The notes: generated by a model from the sequence alone, not told the origin. Shown: positions 47,766 to 57,383, counted from the stretch's first letter. The stretch is 64,000 nt of DNA from Methanobrevibacter millerae (GCF_900103415.1 NZ_FMXB01000006.1:82359-146358), one strand, 5' to 3'. Numbers and translations are program-made.

Positions 47766-49691
47766 ATGGAAGGAGAATTACATACATTGCAGGAAATAAA
47801 AGGAATCGGAGATAAAATCTCTGAAAAAATAATAAAAAGCGTTGGAGGCGAAGAGGAACTCCAAAAAATAATAGATGACGTTGACGTTGAAAGAATAATA
47901 GCTATTGATGGAATAAGCCAGAGAAAAGCAATTTCCATCATGAACCAATTGCTCAACAATGAAAGCTATGACTTCATTAAAAGCGACAGGGCAACCGAAA
48001 TCTATGAAGACATAATAAGCAAGATGTTATCATATTCCAACACTTCCTACTCAAAAAATAGAATCCTTTTGTTATCTCCTTCAAAAGACCTTGATAAAAT
48101 CAAAAAGCAAGTTAAATTTGTAATGGAAGCCAAAGAAGAAGTTTCCAAAATGCCAATCATTAAATTAAGAGGCCTTATGAAAAACCTCAAAGAGCTCGAG
48201 GAACCCAAAGCCGAATATGATGCGAGCAAGGCAATCCTGGTTGAAAGTGAAGAGGACAATTCATATCTAACAGATTTAGGATTAAACCAATATTATCCAA
48301 TTTTAACGGCAACGGATTCACCACTGCTCAGGGAAGAGCTGATGAATTATGATTTGATCTTTTACGTTTATTCCCAGGGAATTCTTGATTTTGAAGGAAT
48401 GCCCAATCTGGTGATGATCAACATAGAGGAAAACGATTACGAAATCGTTCCCGAAAAAATCATTAACTTCTTTACGCAAAACCAGGACATTTTCGAGAGA
48501 GTTCATGAAATCCAGATGATAAGAAACCGGGAAAGTGTTTTGGGAGACATCATTCCAATCATTGAGGAACTTAATATCGTTGACAAGCAGGAAGTAGACA
48601 TTGACGAACTTGTCAACTCTTTAAAATATGAGATGGATGAAGAGCTGGAAAAATCCATAAAAAATGTTGATCTTGAAGGAGATGAAATACTCAACCTATT
48701 AAACAATAACTTCCCACCAAAGATTAGCAATATATTTGAGGAAATTATAAGTAAACGCAAGGAAATTATCCGTGAAAAAACCGGACTGAATTTCGATCCT
48801 TACCTCAGGAAATATCCAATTGAAATCGACGACGATGAGGTTGAAAGAGTTAAACTGGAAAGGTCATCCAAAAAGGAAAACGACATTTTCGATTTGAAAA
48901 AGAACGCCGCCATACAGCTAAATTCAATAAAGCAAAAGGCTATTGAAGAGGTTAAAGACGTCATAAAGTTCGATTATGAGTTTGCACTCGGAAGCTTTGC
49001 ATACGAATACGAACTGACAGAGCCCGAATTTACTAATGAAATCAGACTTAAAGGGGCGCTGCACCTTGACCTGTCACTTAAAAAGGATGATGACGATATC
49101 CAGAAAATCGACTATGAACTGAGCGAAAGCGAAAACATCGCCCTTTTAACTGGAGCAAACAGCGGAGGTAAGACAACCCTTCTTGAAACGCTGACCCAGA
49201 TATCAATAATGGCTCAGATGGGGCTTCCGGTAAGCGCAGAGTCCTGTGAAATAAAATTATTCGATGAAATTTATCATTTCTCCAAAAAGCGATCACTTGA
49301 CGCAGGAGCATTCGAATCATTCTTAAACGTCTTCATACCAATAGTAACAACACCTAGCGAGAAGCTGGTTCTGTTGGACGAACTGGAAGGAATAACCGAA
49401 CTCGAAGCGGCAGTTAAAATAATATCAACATTCATAGACATGATCAAGGAATCCAATTCGTACGGAATCATAGTAACCCACATGGCCCGTGAACTTATGA
49501 ATTACACTGACGTGAGGGTAGACGGAATTGAAGCAAAGGGACTGGACGAAAACTACAATCTTATTGTTGACAGAACCCCGAAAATGAATTTCCTTGCCAA
49601 AAGTACTCCGGAACTCATTTTAAAAAGAATCTATGAAAAATCAGATGATGAGCTGAAAGCGGTATATGCAAGAATTTTAGAAAAATTCTAA
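47766..49691 (+). CDS. MutS-like ATPase with N-terminal helix-hairpin-helix
   Basis: This protein of about 641 residues begins with a helix-hairpin-helix region (LHTLQEIKGIGDKISEKI, HIISQR-type second hairpin). A long coiled region follows and then a MutS-type ABC ATPase: Walker A GANSGGKTTLLETL, the MutS pattern QMGLPVSAE, and Walker B LVLLDELEG with Glu. No Smr nuclease domain is visible at the C-terminus. It resembles the archaeal MutS5/MutS2-like group. Its DNA substrate is unknown. ATG 47766 is preferred over 47745 because the extra seven residues are not conserved-looking. Confidence 0.82.
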   Translation: MEGELHTLQEIKGIGDKISEKIIKSVGGEEELQKIIDDVDVERIIAIDGISQRKAISIMNQLLNNESYDFIKSDRATEIYEDIISKMLSYSNTSYSKNRILLLSPSKDLDKIKKQVKFVMEAKEEVSKMPIIKLRGLMKNLKELEEPKAEYDASKAILVESEEDNSYLTDLGLNQYYPILTATDSPLLREELMNYDLIFYVYSQGILDFEGMPNLVMINIEENDYEIVPEKIINFFTQNQDIFERVHEIQMIRNRESVLGDIIPIIEELNIVDKQEVDIDELVNSLKYEMDEELEKSIKNVDLEGDEILNLLNNNFPPKISNIFEEIISKRKEIIREKTGLNFDPYLRKYPIEIDDDEVERVKLERSSKKENDIFDLKKNAAIQLNSIKQKAIEEVKDVIKFDYEFALGSFAYEYELTEPEFTNEIRLKGALHLDLSLKKDDDDIQKIDYELSESENIALLTGANSGGKTTLLETLTQISIMAQMGLPVSAESCEIKLFDEIYHFSKKRSLDAGAFESFLNVFIPIVTTPSEKLVLLDELEGITELEAAVKIISTFIDMIKESNSYGIIVTHMARELMNYTDVRVDGIEAKGLDENYNLIVDRTPKMNFLAKSTPELILKRIYEKSDDELKAVYARILEKF

Positions 49692-49719
49692 ATACTACTT
49701 AAACCAAATCTATATCTTG

Positions 49720-51375
49720 ATGAAAGTTATCCCTAAAGAAACAAATGACGATATCAAAAGAATAAATCAGATATATAAGGTTCTGAAGAAAAATGATTTC
49801 GGGTATTTGATAGAGGAAAATACTTTTTTTAAGAAATTTCCCTTTTTAAGGAACAGAAAGAAAAGTGATGACGATAAACTGCCCGATGAAACCATACCTA
49901 TTAGAATCAGGAAAGTATGTGAAGATTTAGGTCCGGCATATATCAAATTAGGACAGATGCTTTCAACAAGGCCTGACCTGGTTGGTGTTGAAATATCTGA
50001 AGAGCTTCAAAAACTGAGGGATGACACACCTGCCATGGATTTTGATGAGATGAAAAAAGTAATAGAATCCGAATTGGGCAGCCCGATTGATGAAATCTAT
50101 GATTCATTTAATGAAATGCCAATAGGATCAGCATCAATAGCACAGGTCTATACCGCAAAATTAAAGGAAAACGGTAAAGAAGTGGCGATTAAGGTTCAAA
50201 AGCCAAACATTGAAGAGATAATAAAAAGCGACTTGAAGCTAATGAAATTCCTTGCGGTACGGATTGACAAATACCTTTACAAAACAAAGATATACAACCT
50301 GCCTTCAATCGTTGACGAATTTGAACGTTCCATCCTAAAGGAAATCAATTTTGAAGAGGAAGTAAGAAACATGGAAGTTATGGCGAAAAACTTTGAGGAC
50401 GTTTCTTATATCCACATCCCAATCCCATACAATGATTACAGCACTAAAAAAGTAATTACAATGGAATTGATTGACGGGATTGAATTAACCAGAGTGATTA
50501 AAAGCAACTGTGAAAAATACGATAAAAAGCTTATTGCACAAAGAGGAATGGATTCCTATTTCAAACAGGTCATGATTGACGGATTTTTCCATGCAGACCC
50601 CCACCCGGGAAACATAATGGTTTATGACGACAATACAATCTGTTATATTGATGTCGGAATGGTAGGAATACTCACTGACGATGTCCGGGGAAACCTTGCA
50701 GAGCTGATACTGCTTCTGTATAATGGGAATACAGACAATATAATCAACCAGCTAATCTATATGGACATAATATCACCTACACAGAATACTCCTGAATTAA
50801 AGGCAGACATTAACGATTTGATGAAAAAATACTATGGAGCAAAACTGAAAAATGCCAACGGAAGCATAGAGGATCTGGTTAAAGCAATGATTAACAATGA
50901 CATCGTTCTTCCAAGGGAATTTGTAATGCTCGGCAGGGGATTGACTTTAATTGAAGAAAGCGGAAGAAAGTTAAATCCCGACTTCGATACGGGAGATGAA
51001 CTAAAAAAAGTGGCGCAAAAGCTTCTCATTTACCAGGCATCCCCAAAAAGGGCATTCAACGTTACCAGCAATTTTCTTCTTGAAATGGGGCACTTGGCCA
51101 AAAACCTCCCGAACACCATGAACAGTACCATATCCAAGCTGGATGATGGCCAGTTAACCCTTAATCTTAAGCTCGAATGGCTGATGGAAGTTGCAAAGCA
51201 GATTACAATAGCAATTATAATAGCAGCAGTTATTGTAGGTTCATCAATAGCGATATTCGCAGACAGGGGCCCTAAACTATTCGACATATCAATAATAGGA
51301 TTGATAGGATTCGTATTCAGTGCCGCCCTTGGTATTTATCTGGTTATACAGTATCTGATGATGGAAATGGATTGA
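49720..51375 (+). CDS. UbiB/ABC1-family atypical kinase
   Basis: This 551-residue protein has UbiB-family sequence: GPAYIKLGQMLSTRPDLVG, the nucleotide loop GSASIAQVYTAKL with the catalytic Lys in VAIKVQKP, FFHADPHPGNIMV and the metal Asp in YIDVGMVG. Two C-terminal membrane helices (about 490-550) anchor it. UbiB-type ATPases support isoprenoid-lipid or quinone synthesis in bacteria; archaea lacking ubiquinone keep it for unknown lipid work. ATG 49720 follows a TTG. Confidence 0.9.
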   Translation: MKVIPKETNDDIKRINQIYKVLKKNDFGYLIEENTFFKKFPFLRNRKKSDDDKLPDETIPIRIRKVCEDLGPAYIKLGQMLSTRPDLVGVEISEELQKLRDDTPAMDFDEMKKVIESELGSPIDEIYDSFNEMPIGSASIAQVYTAKLKENGKEVAIKVQKPNIEEIIKSDLKLMKFLAVRIDKYLYKTKIYNLPSIVDEFERSILKEINFEEEVRNMEVMAKNFEDVSYIHIPIPYNDYSTKKVITMELIDGIELTRVIKSNCEKYDKKLIAQRGMDSYFKQVMIDGFFHADPHPGNIMVYDDNTICYIDVGMVGILTDDVRGNLAELILLLYNGNTDNIINQLIYMDIISPTQNTPELKADINDLMKKYYGAKLKNANGSIEDLVKAMINNDIVLPREFVMLGRGLTLIEESGRKLNPDFDTGDELKKVAQKLLIYQASPKRAFNVTSNFLLEMGHLAKNLPNTMNSTISKLDDGQLTLNLKLEWLMEVAKQITIAIIIAAVIVGSSIAIFADRGPKLFDISIIGLIGFVFSAALGIYLVIQYLMMEMD

Positions 51376-51451
51376 GGTTAATATTTAAACCCACCCATAT
51401 AAGAACAATCCTTATTTTCAACCGCTCATTTTAATTTAAATGATAGTATTG

Positions 51452-51557
51452 AACTATATATGAAGATTAAAACCATCGTGCATATTAAAAAAATGTATAT
51501 AAATAACTATATATGAAGATTAAAACCATCGTGCATATTAAAAAAATGTATATAAAT
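51452..51557 (+). repeat. 53-bp tandem duplication carrying a TATA-like box
   Basis: Two exact head-to-tail copies of a 53-bp unit occupy 51452-51504 and 51505-51557. Each contains ATTAAAACCATCGTGCAT and the TATA-like ATGTATATAAAT at its 3' end. The ABC transporter genes begin at 51620, about 60-70 bp past the second TATA-like box. The first unit's TATA-like box (about 51492-51503) is 53 bp farther away. It looks like a duplicated promoter or operator. Confidence 0.85.
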
Positions 51558-51619
51558 AAAATAACAAACTAATAATATCATTCATTGATGATTATACTGA
51601 TACTGCAGGAAATATCCAA

Positions 51620-53230
51620 ATGAGGCTTTTAATCAAATATTTGCTTAGAAAATATTGGAAAATACTGACATTGATTGTCATTTTTATGTTCATTTATACG
51701 TACTGTCAAATTGAGATTATCAGCGACCTTCCTATGCTGATGTTGCTTATTAAGGAATATACGATAGAACTGGACAGCATACTTGAAACGGGCATATTAA
51801 CCGTATTTATTGCAGTAATACTGCTAGTTATATCTTCAGTAGGGGTTTCATATCTTTCAGTGAGATTCACATCCAATTTCGGCTATGATATCCGTGAAAA
51901 GCTCTTTGACATATATGCAAGCATGGATTCTATGGATGAATTTGACAAAATCGCTATTTCAGGTTTGATGACAAGGACAGTTAGGGGAATTGCATCATTC
52001 CAGGCAGCACTGATGACATTCATTAAGAAAGTCCTCTTCGTTTTGCTTTTGACAGTGACCATAACTATCTGTTTATATGATATAGATCCGAGGATGTCTT
52101 TAGTTTTCGCATTATCCTCACTGATTTTTTTAAGCATTTTCATTTATAAACTAATGGGATTGGCCAACAGTTATTTCAAGGTCAAGGCAATTCTCGGAAA
52201 AATCAACAAAAGATTCAGGGATAAAATCAGTGTTAGAAACTTATATAAGCAATACAATAAAGAAAAATTGGGCGAAAATGGATTTAAAAGCGTTGCGTAT
52301 GAGTCATACCATAAGGGCTATCTCTTTCAGTACAGACTGAACATTTTCCTGGTGATTTTAATCGCAATGATTATCGTGCTAATTCTTGTCATATCCTACT
52401 TTGCCGCCACCTTCGAGATATCTTCCACGAAAATTATAGACATAATCCTCATTCTATTGATTATAAGCTACTATATAAGAAGCTTGAGTGGACTGATTTC
52501 ATTTACAAACACTTTTCACATGACATATACCGGTGCAACCCGTATTGAAGACGTTTTAATTTTAGAAAAAAGCAAAAACGATGAAATTGAGGAGATAAGT
52601 GATTTTAAAGATATCAGATTGAATGATATAACTCTCGTTTATGATGAAAGACGCATTCTTTCAAACATATCCCTGGAGATTGAAAAGGGTTCGCATACAT
52701 TGATTACCGGTGATGCCGGCAGCGGTAAAAGCAGTCTGATGAATTTTCTTATGGGATTTTACCGGGAATTTGAAGGGGAAGTCATAGTAGACAATAATGC
52801 CGTATCCCCTAAAAGCTTAAGAAGATTGATTTCCTATGCTCCAGACAATCCCAACTTTTTAAAGGACAGTGTGCTGGAAAATATTCGGCTGGGTGATGAA
52901 AGCATAAGTCCCGATGATGTGATTGAAGCCTGCAGGGTTTCACTGTTTGACAGGGATTTGGATTTTGAAGTTTATGAAAACGGGAAAAATCTGAACAGTG
53001 ACTTAAAGCAGAGACTGTCCATTTCAAGAAGCATTGCCCATGAAAGAGAAATCTATGTTTTTGACAATTCATTTTCCACCATCAATTCCGAGGATAAGGA
53101 AATCATAATCAGGAATATCCTGGATAGACTTGATAACAAAACCTTAATATTCATCGATAATGACACTGAAAGCTATCCTCAAATTGACAAGGTCATAGAA
53201 TTGAATGGCGGTGAGATCAATGGTTTATAA
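51620..53230 (+). CDS. ABC exporter half-transporter A, degenerate ATPase
   Basis: This 536-residue protein has six membrane helices (about residues 15-310) and a C-terminal nucleotide-binding domain. Walker A is intact (GDAGSGKSS, near 364). The rest is degenerate: the Q-loop Gln is Asp (YAPDNPNF), LSGGQ reads LNSDL, the Walker B Glu is Asn (YVFDNSFS) and the switch His is Asp (LIFIDNDTES). It should bind ATP but hydrolyse it poorly or not at all. It overlaps the second gene by 11 bp, suggesting a heterodimer. Substrate unknown. Confidence 0.82.
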   Translation: MRLLIKYLLRKYWKILTLIVIFMFIYTYCQIEIISDLPMLMLLIKEYTIELDSILETGILTVFIAVILLVISSVGVSYLSVRFTSNFGYDIREKLFDIYASMDSMDEFDKIAISGLMTRTVRGIASFQAALMTFIKKVLFVLLLTVTITICLYDIDPRMSLVFALSSLIFLSIFIYKLMGLANSYFKVKAILGKINKRFRDKISVRNLYKQYNKEKLGENGFKSVAYESYHKGYLFQYRLNIFLVILIAMIIVLILVISYFAATFEISSTKIIDIILILLIISYYIRSLSGLISFTNTFHMTYTGATRIEDVLILEKSKNDEIEEISDFKDIRLNDITLVYDERRILSNISLEIEKGSHTLITGDAGSGKSSLMNFLMGFYREFEGEVIVDNNAVSPKSLRRLISYAPDNPNFLKDSVLENIRLGDESISPDDVIEACRVSLFDRDLDFEVYENGKNLNSDLKQRLSISRSIAHEREIYVFDNSFSTINSEDKEIIIRNILDRLDNKTLIFIDNDTESYPQIDKVIELNGGEINGL

Positions 53231-54824
53231 GTATTCCACAAAGGAACTGACCTCCAAGCTAATCAGTCTTCTTAAGGAGTATAAATATCAAATACTGGCA
53301 GCCATTACCATAATGATAATATCAGTCATATTATCAGTTTATGCTCCAAAACTTGTCGGAAAATTGATAAATTCATTAATGAGATATGCCCTAGATTTAA
53401 ACGATACACCACCAAAAAATTTGTTCAATGACGTTATAATTATAGTGATACTCTTTACCATAAGCTATCTGATTAGAATACCTGCCAGCAGGATAATGGC
53501 CAAAACAAGCGAAGGCGCAATTCAGAAATTGAGAAATCAGTTATATGCAAAATTAAGCTATATTGACATTGACGAGTCAGAATTCGACGGCAACATAATG
53601 GCCAGAATCAACAATGACGTTGCCAACCTCAAGGCATTTATAAGCAACACAATAATTCTTTTCCTCTCAGACGTTGCAATAATAATATTTGTCCTTTGGA
53701 TGAGCAGCGATATGGATTTGAAATTATCCGGAATACTTTTTGCATTGGCTTTGATTTATCCTTTTGTGATATATCCGTTTCACAAAAAAACAAGAGACCA
53801 ATATAAAATCCATCAAAATGACTTGGGCAATATAATGGGTTTCATTGGAGACTTTCTGAAAAATCGTATGATGATTGAATCATTCAACAGTGAGGAGTAT
53901 TCCCGAAAAAGGTTCAGGGAATATAATATCCGGCAAAAGGACAGTTATAAAAAGTCCAGATTTTATACTGAGGCAATGTATCCGGTCAACTCATTTATAA
54001 CAATTAATCTGCAGGTATTTCTATATATTTATGGAGGACTTTTAGTATATGTCGGAAGCATAGACATGGGAACATTCACAACCTTTGTCTTATACTATCA
54101 GTTAATGAAAAAACCAATAATATCAATTGGAAATACATTGAATACCGTGAGAACTTCATATGCATGTCTGGATAGAATATATGAAATTTTGGATTCACCT
54201 GAAAAGAGAAAAGAAGAGTTTCCGGAAGTTGACGGCATCAGCGAAATCGAATTTGAAAACATCACCTATGGCGAGATAAAAGATTTCAATCTGAAAATCT
54301 TGCCTGGCGAACATGTCTGCCTTACAGGAGATAAGCGAAACGATTTAATTAAGATATTTTTAGGCCTTCTTGAAGCTGAAAACGGAAGCGTCAAAGTGAA
54401 TGATTTGGATTTAAGCAAATATGATATAAATTCAAACAAAAATCTTATTGGAGTTTCAACAGAGGAAAATTACGTCATCGATGGAACTGTTGAAGAAAAT
54501 ATTGTTTGCGGAGACGAATTCAGCCCCGAAGATGTAATGGAAGTCTGTGAATCTATTGGACTGCACAGCTTAATTGAAAAATTCCCAGACCGGTATGAGA
54601 CCAAAATATCATTTGACTCACATAATATAAGCACCCGTGAAAGAAAACTGATATGTCTTGCAAGAGCGTTGATGCGTGATCCGGAACTGCTGATTGTTGA
54701 TTACAATAAGGATTTGGGAATTGATTTACTTACAAAAATTATTGAGGGCAGAACGACAATTGTATTGGCTCAGGATGATGATGTGGCGAATATGCTGGAT
54801 ATGAAGGCATTGCCAATTAATTGA
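53220..54824 (+). CDS. ABC exporter half-transporter B, ATPase motifs lost
   Basis: This 534-residue protein has six membrane helices (about residues 20-300). In its nucleotide-binding domain Walker A is replaced by GDKRNDLI (near 370), the signature by ISTRERKL, the Walker B Glu by Tyr (LLIVDYNKD), and the switch His by Gln (VLAQDDD). The fold order is kept (NITYGEI, GTVEENI, CLARALM), so it is a recognisable ABC protein without catalytic residues. It is translated from ATG 53220 behind GGTGA within the previous gene. Together the pair seems unable to run the usual two-site ATP cycle. Confidence 0.82.
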   Translation: MVYKYSTKELTSKLISLLKEYKYQILAAITIMIISVILSVYAPKLVGKLINSLMRYALDLNDTPPKNLFNDVIIIVILFTISYLIRIPASRIMAKTSEGAIQKLRNQLYAKLSYIDIDESEFDGNIMARINNDVANLKAFISNTIILFLSDVAIIIFVLWMSSDMDLKLSGILFALALIYPFVIYPFHKKTRDQYKIHQNDLGNIMGFIGDFLKNRMMIESFNSEEYSRKRFREYNIRQKDSYKKSRFYTEAMYPVNSFITINLQVFLYIYGGLLVYVGSIDMGTFTTFVLYYQLMKKPIISIGNTLNTVRTSYACLDRIYEILDSPEKRKEEFPEVDGISEIEFENITYGEIKDFNLKILPGEHVCLTGDKRNDLIKIFLGLLEAENGSVKVNDLDLSKYDINSNKNLIGVSTEENYVIDGTVEENIVCGDEFSPEDVMEVCESIGLHSLIEKFPDRYETKISFDSHNISTRERKLICLARALMRDPELLIVDYNKDLGIDLLTKIIEGRTTIVLAQDDDVANMLDMKALPIN

Positions 54825-54946
54825 AACAATACTAATCATATAACTTCAAAAATCAGAAATGATGCTTGTTGTATATTATACAAAATATTATTAGTTTAGC
54901 CCCACACTATTATACTTTAACCTAACTGCATATAAACGCACTAATC

Positions 54947-54992
54947 CTCTCTTGCTCTGTTCAAAATAAGAACAGAGTCAGAGAGATTTTTT
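54947..54992 (+). terminator. Strong hairpin terminator downstream of the ABC genes
   Basis: CTCTCTTGCTCTGTTC at 54947-54962 pairs with GAACAGAGTCAGAGAG at 54970-54985 (8 plus 6 bp with a 2-nt internal loop). An A and seven T's follow. It is the strongest hairpin in the window and lies 120 bp past the second ABC gene. A TATA-like CATATAAAC at 54929-54937 lies just before it. Confidence 0.65.
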
Positions 54993-55382
54993 TATTATTC
55001 TGGCAACCTGTATTCATACATAATCTTAAGTTTCCCATAGATTCTCCCCAGTTTCAGTTTGACTGAATCTTATCAATCAAATGAGCATCAGGAATTATTT
55101 CTTCACATACATTTCAATCTTGAAACAACATTACTATCTGCCAATTGATGTCTAAAATCATTTTTCAATGATATATACACAATTGAAACTTGAGCCGATT
55201 TTTTAAAAGATTGAGGGTAATGTGAAATCCGGACCTCAAGATTGAAAGGTGAAACATTACCATACATTTTATTGCATCCAAATGCATCAAAAACACATCC
55301 CTGCCCACAGCGGAAAAATCATCAATAACAATTAATATCCGAAAGAAGAAAAAGACTATCAAAGACACTTGGACGGTAAGTC
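54993..55382. other. Intergenic region before the ROK kinase, no supported gene
   Basis: The region has the short palindrome TTTCAATCTTGAAA (55106-55119) and a TTGAGG ... CCTCAA hairpin around 55214-55244. A 67-codon minus-strand frame (55165-55368) looks random. It may hold decayed sequence. The upstream signals of the kinase gene lie at its right end. Confidence 0.4.
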
Positions 55383-56261
55383 ATGGAAAGCGAAAAATAC
55401 CTTGCGATAGATGTGGGCGGAACGGCAATAAAATATGTCACAGCAGACAGTACCGCAGAAATCTCCAAAATCAACGAAATTAAAACCCGAAGAGGCAAAG
55501 GGGAAGTCTTTGAATCATTGGATGAAATAATCTCACCCCAACTTAAGAACATATCAGGCATTGCGATGTCGTTTCCTGGAAAAATCGATGCTGAAAAGGG
55601 AATCGCCCATACGGCAGGAGCATTCAGATGGATGTCTGACTTGCCTTTGAAATCCATACTGGAAGAGAAATACACAAAACCGGTATGGGTTGAAAATGAT
55701 GGAAAATGCGGGGCACTGGCGGAATTCTGGAAGGGAAATCTTCGAGGTGTTAAAAACGGAGTTTTTATTGGACTCGGCACAGAAATAGCAGGTGGAATAA
55801 TACTTGACGGCAAGCTCTATCGAGGGTCATTTGGCTCTTCAGGGGAATTTTCAAGTATGTTAGGCCGTCTTAAGGATCCTGACAACGATGAACGCTTCGG
55901 AAAAATTGCAGGACACAAAAGCCTTACAGCAGATTTTGCTGACAGCTTCGAGTTCTTTGAAAACTACAGAAACAACAATGAAACTGCCATAAAAGCAATG
56001 AAGGAATATTCACAAACGGTTGCAGCAGGAATAGTAAACATCCAATCAATACTGGACGTTGAAAGGTTCTGCATCGGAGGAGGAATATCAGCCGAAGATG
56101 TGGTGATTGAAGAAATTCAAAAAAGTCTCAGGGAATTTCTAATGGTGAAATCCGGCGAAGCGATAAACGAGCCTTCAATCGTTAAATGCCGTTTTGGAAA
56201 TGCAGCCGGATGTATCGGAGCATTATACAACTTTCTGGTAATGGAAAAAAATTACTTTTAA
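55383..56261 (+). CDS. ROK-family sugar kinase
   Basis: This 292-residue protein has the N-terminal phosphate loop LAIDVGGTAIKYV, the catalytic Asp in WVENDGKCGALAEFW (near 104) and the second ATP loop FIGLGTEIAGGIILDG. A short GSFGSSGEFS segment replaces the zinc-cysteine motif (CxCGxxGC) typical of ROK. The absence of the zinc motif and of a helix-turn-helix suggests a sugar kinase, substrate unknown. It stands in an accessory region with no sugar genes beside it. Confidence 0.85.
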   Translation: MESEKYLAIDVGGTAIKYVTADSTAEISKINEIKTRRGKGEVFESLDEIISPQLKNISGIAMSFPGKIDAEKGIAHTAGAFRWMSDLPLKSILEEKYTKPVWVENDGKCGALAEFWKGNLRGVKNGVFIGLGTEIAGGIILDGKLYRGSFGSSGEFSSMLGRLKDPDNDERFGKIAGHKSLTADFADSFEFFENYRNNNETAIKAMKEYSQTVAAGIVNIQSILDVERFCIGGGISAEDVVIEEIQKSLREFLMVKSGEAINEPSIVKCRFGNAAGCIGALYNFLVMEKNYF

Positions 56262-56628
56262 CTCTCACAGAATAATTTTAGAACTTGAAAATATAAAAAT
56301 AATAAATAAATTCTGCTAGTTTCATAGGTGAAAAAATCTACATGAAATCTAGAGTGAGGAAAACAAAAAACAACAAACTTTCAACACAGTTAATGTGGTC
56401 CAGTAATTCCGGCAAGAGTGGAAACAAAATGGTGCATGAAAGATCCATAGAAAAAATGATACATATTTAACCAATTAAATACTTAAATTCTTATTTTAAA
56501 CAAGTAAAATAATTAAATAAGGTTTTAAAAACTTTAAAATTTAGATTTTGCCCACATACTATGCAAAATATTTACTACTTTTAACTAAACAACATAATAT
56601 TTGGCTCTGTCCGATTTGGTACTGATGT
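56262..56628. other. Intergenic region with hairpin and possible IS end
   Basis: A CTAGTTTCAT ... ATGAAATCTAG hairpin spans about 56317-56351 but lacks a T-run. GGCTCTGTCCGATTTGG at 56603-56619, next to the transposase remnant, may be the outer end of an insertion sequence; I cannot find its partner. No gene is supported; a 42-codon frame at 56342-56470 looks random. Confidence 0.4.
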
Positions 56629-56913
56629 TTAGTTTTTGTTTTTTATTACACATCGTTTGATCCATCTGATGTCATTGAGTTTTATTCTGATGAGTAATCC
56701 TCGATATGTTTTGAAAATTCTTTTTATTTTGCCCGGAAGTGTTGTTTTATAAAAACCTTCAATCAAATTATTCGTACTTGGTATTTTCCGGTTAATTATG
56801 TGTTGTATTGTTTTATCTAAGTATTTGGATAAGTTTTTAATGAATGCTTTTATTTCTTTTGGCAGTTCTTCTAATTTTTCGTATAGTTCATTTCTACATG
56901 ATGTTTTCAACAA
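56629..56913 (-). pseudogene. Transposase C-terminal remnant
   Basis: About 94 residues of a transposase tail remain: KLEELPKEIKAFIKNLSKYL, IPSTNNLIEGFYKTT and LPGKIKRIFKTYRGLLIRIKL. The STNN-E-...-K pattern fits the last catalytic-domain helix of DDE transposases. The N-terminal part is missing; the frame is closed by a stop just upstream of 56913. It is a truncated, inactive copy. Family assignment is uncertain. Confidence 0.6.
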
Positions 56914-56999
56914 ATATCAAATTAATCTTATTAACTATTGGAAACATGCGCATGAAAAATTACTAGGATGCCTAACTCCGGAATATCTTGAAACTTATT

Positions 57000-57383
57000 T
57001 TAATAATCGATTTCAAGCACTTCCCTGAACATGTTTTTTAATTCATTGCGGGTTTCATCAGAATAGGTATTGTCATTTTCATCATACAATGTAAACATTG
57101 CCAGTTCATATACGATTCTGTTCATTGATTTTCCATATTCCGTCAGACAATATTCAGTAGTTACCGGTGTTGTATTCAAAACTAGCTTTTCAATTAATCC
57201 TTTTTCTTCAAGTTCCTTTAAACAATTTGACAATACTTTATTGCTTAAATTGGGTTTGTCCTCTTTAAACTCATTGAAATGTTTTTTACCAAAGAACATA
57301 TCTCTTATAATCTGTATACACCATTTTTTATTTATCAAATTTAGAGTCACATCAACAGGACAGACAACTCGTTCACCTTTCAT
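57000..57383 (-). CDS. HxlR-family transcriptional regulator
   Basis: This 127-residue winged-helix protein has the HxlR pattern: CPVDVTLNLINKKWCIQIIRDMFFGKKHFNEF and LSNKVLSNCLKELEEKGLIEK. The conserved N-terminal Cys (residue 8) is the position that senses thiol or quinone stress in HypR- and YodB-type relatives. It is divergent from the macrodomain-sirtuin pair, with a GGTTAC ... GTAACC palindrome between them. It probably represses both its own gene and that pair. Confidence 0.88.
   Translation of the reverse strand: MKGERVVCPVDVTLNLINKKWCIQIIRDMFFGKKHFNEFKEDKPNLSNKVLSNCLKELEEKGLIEKLVLNTTPVTTEYCLTEYGKSMNRIVYELAMFTLYDENDNTYSDETRNELKNMFREVLEIDY

Noticed and set aside
51452..51557. Possible minimal CRISPR array
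   Set aside because: Only two copies joined directly with no spacer, and no cas genes; a tandem promoter duplication explains it.
55165..55368. 67-codon minus-strand frame before the ROK kinase
   Set aside because: No ribosome site, low-complexity hydrophobic start and no resemblance to a known protein; treated as intergenic.
56342..56470. 42-codon plus-strand frame with many Lys/Ser/Asn
   Set aside because: No ribosome site and random composition; it lies in decayed DNA next to a transposase remnant.
56798..57028. 76-codon plus-strand frame across the transposase remnant
   Set aside because: It is antisense to the recognisable transposase tail and runs into the HxlR gene.
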